The position numbers and the translations under genes are program-made. DNA of 64,000 nucleotides. Origin: Beijerinckiaceae bacterium. GTDB taxonomy: Bacteria > Pseudomonadota > Alphaproteobacteria > Rhizobiales > Beijerinckiaceae. This document shows, one piece after another, positions 63,977-64,000 of this stretch. The notes beneath the pieces are model-generated. The model worked only from the letters and a program-made list of their open reading frames with translations, had not been told where the DNA came from and did not search any database. Location: assembly GCA_027533425.1 (NCBI GenBank), contig JAPZUD010000001.1, positions 186,001 through 250,000 on the forward strand, written 5' to 3'. The stretch's first letter is position 1; each line of letters begins with the position of its first letter.

Positions 63977-64000
63977 TAGGGGAGTTGGCCACAAGGTCTT

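Noticed and set aside
62189-63994. A 601-codon minus-strand frame opposite the VWA protein
   Set aside because: It mirrors the repeat structure of the real plus-strand gene and lacks a signal peptide or any known motif.

Overview
The window looks like chromosomal DNA from a GC-rich alphaproteobacterium, most likely a member of the Hyphomicrobiales (Rhizobiales). This rests on the strong G/C third-position bias, the tight ATGA/GTGA gene overlaps, and the gene families present: FCD-type GntR, GcvA-type LysR, TRAP, NMT1-type and dipeptide importers, a cobalt nitrile hydratase, DUF2892-RND efflux, and the TetR/SRPBCC/DUF1428 trio. Genus cannot be fixed from the sequence alone. I see no rRNA or tRNA genes, transposases, integrases or CRISPR arrays. 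Most of the window is accessory catabolism, uptake and efflux.

Layout. 0-7.1 kb: an ABC importer of the NMT1/SsuA type (minus strand), an FCD GntR regulator, a SnoaL-like protein, a cytosine-deaminase-like amidohydrolase with altered metal-site residues, and a gamma-glutamyltransferase-family hydrolase resembling YwrD/HpxW. TGCATGCA palindromes in both divergent promoters suggest one regulon for uptake and hydrolysis of a nitrogenous compound. 7.4-9.05 kb: cobalt-type nitrile hydratase alpha, beta and activator genes with ATGA overlaps. 9.1-11.8 kb: a small membrane protein, a cold-shock protein with a clear terminator, an AerR/PpaA-like B12-binding protein and a frameshifted YaiI/YqxD (DUF188) gene. 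12-16.4 kb: a DUF2892 protein, an RND adaptor and an RND pump. 16.5-28.4 kb: a PLP D-cysteine desulfhydrase/L-cysteate lyase-like enzyme with a LysR regulator, a dipeptide-type ABC importer, an amidase, and a split transketolase with its own divergent LysR.

28.5-33.4 kb: an iron-type binding protein and a fused permease without an ATPase gene, then a P1B-like metal ATPase that lacks the usual proline in its membrane metal motif. 33.4-41 kb: a secreted/surface block holding a 1173-residue RTX/cadherin protein, an unrecognised 256-residue protein, a beta-barrel outer-membrane protein with a small secreted partner, and a disordered secreted protein. 41.2-48.3 kb: a two-component system followed by a heavy-metal RND operon (adaptor, pump, small periplasmic protein). 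48.5-54.5 kb: a DUF2938 membrane protein, a TRAP transporter with a SAF-domain dehydrogenase, and a divergent LysR. 54.5-56.1 kb: TetR, SRPBCC and DUF1428 genes behind a palindromic operator. 56.4-61.2 kb: a glutamate/aspartate-type ABC importer followed by aspartate ammonia-lyase. 61.2-64 kb: a secreted DUF4344 metallopeptidase and a secreted VWA protein with four copies of a domain of about 88 residues.

The theme is scavenging of organic nitrogen and organic acids (five complete importers, several amide/nitrile/amino-acid hydrolases and lyases), each with a local regulator, interleaved with metal and drug export. The most promising candidates for undescribed biology are the amidohydrolase/GGT regulon, the metal ATPase with an A-C-G motif, the RTX/unknown/beta-barrel surface block, and the metallopeptidase plus VWA-repeat pair.
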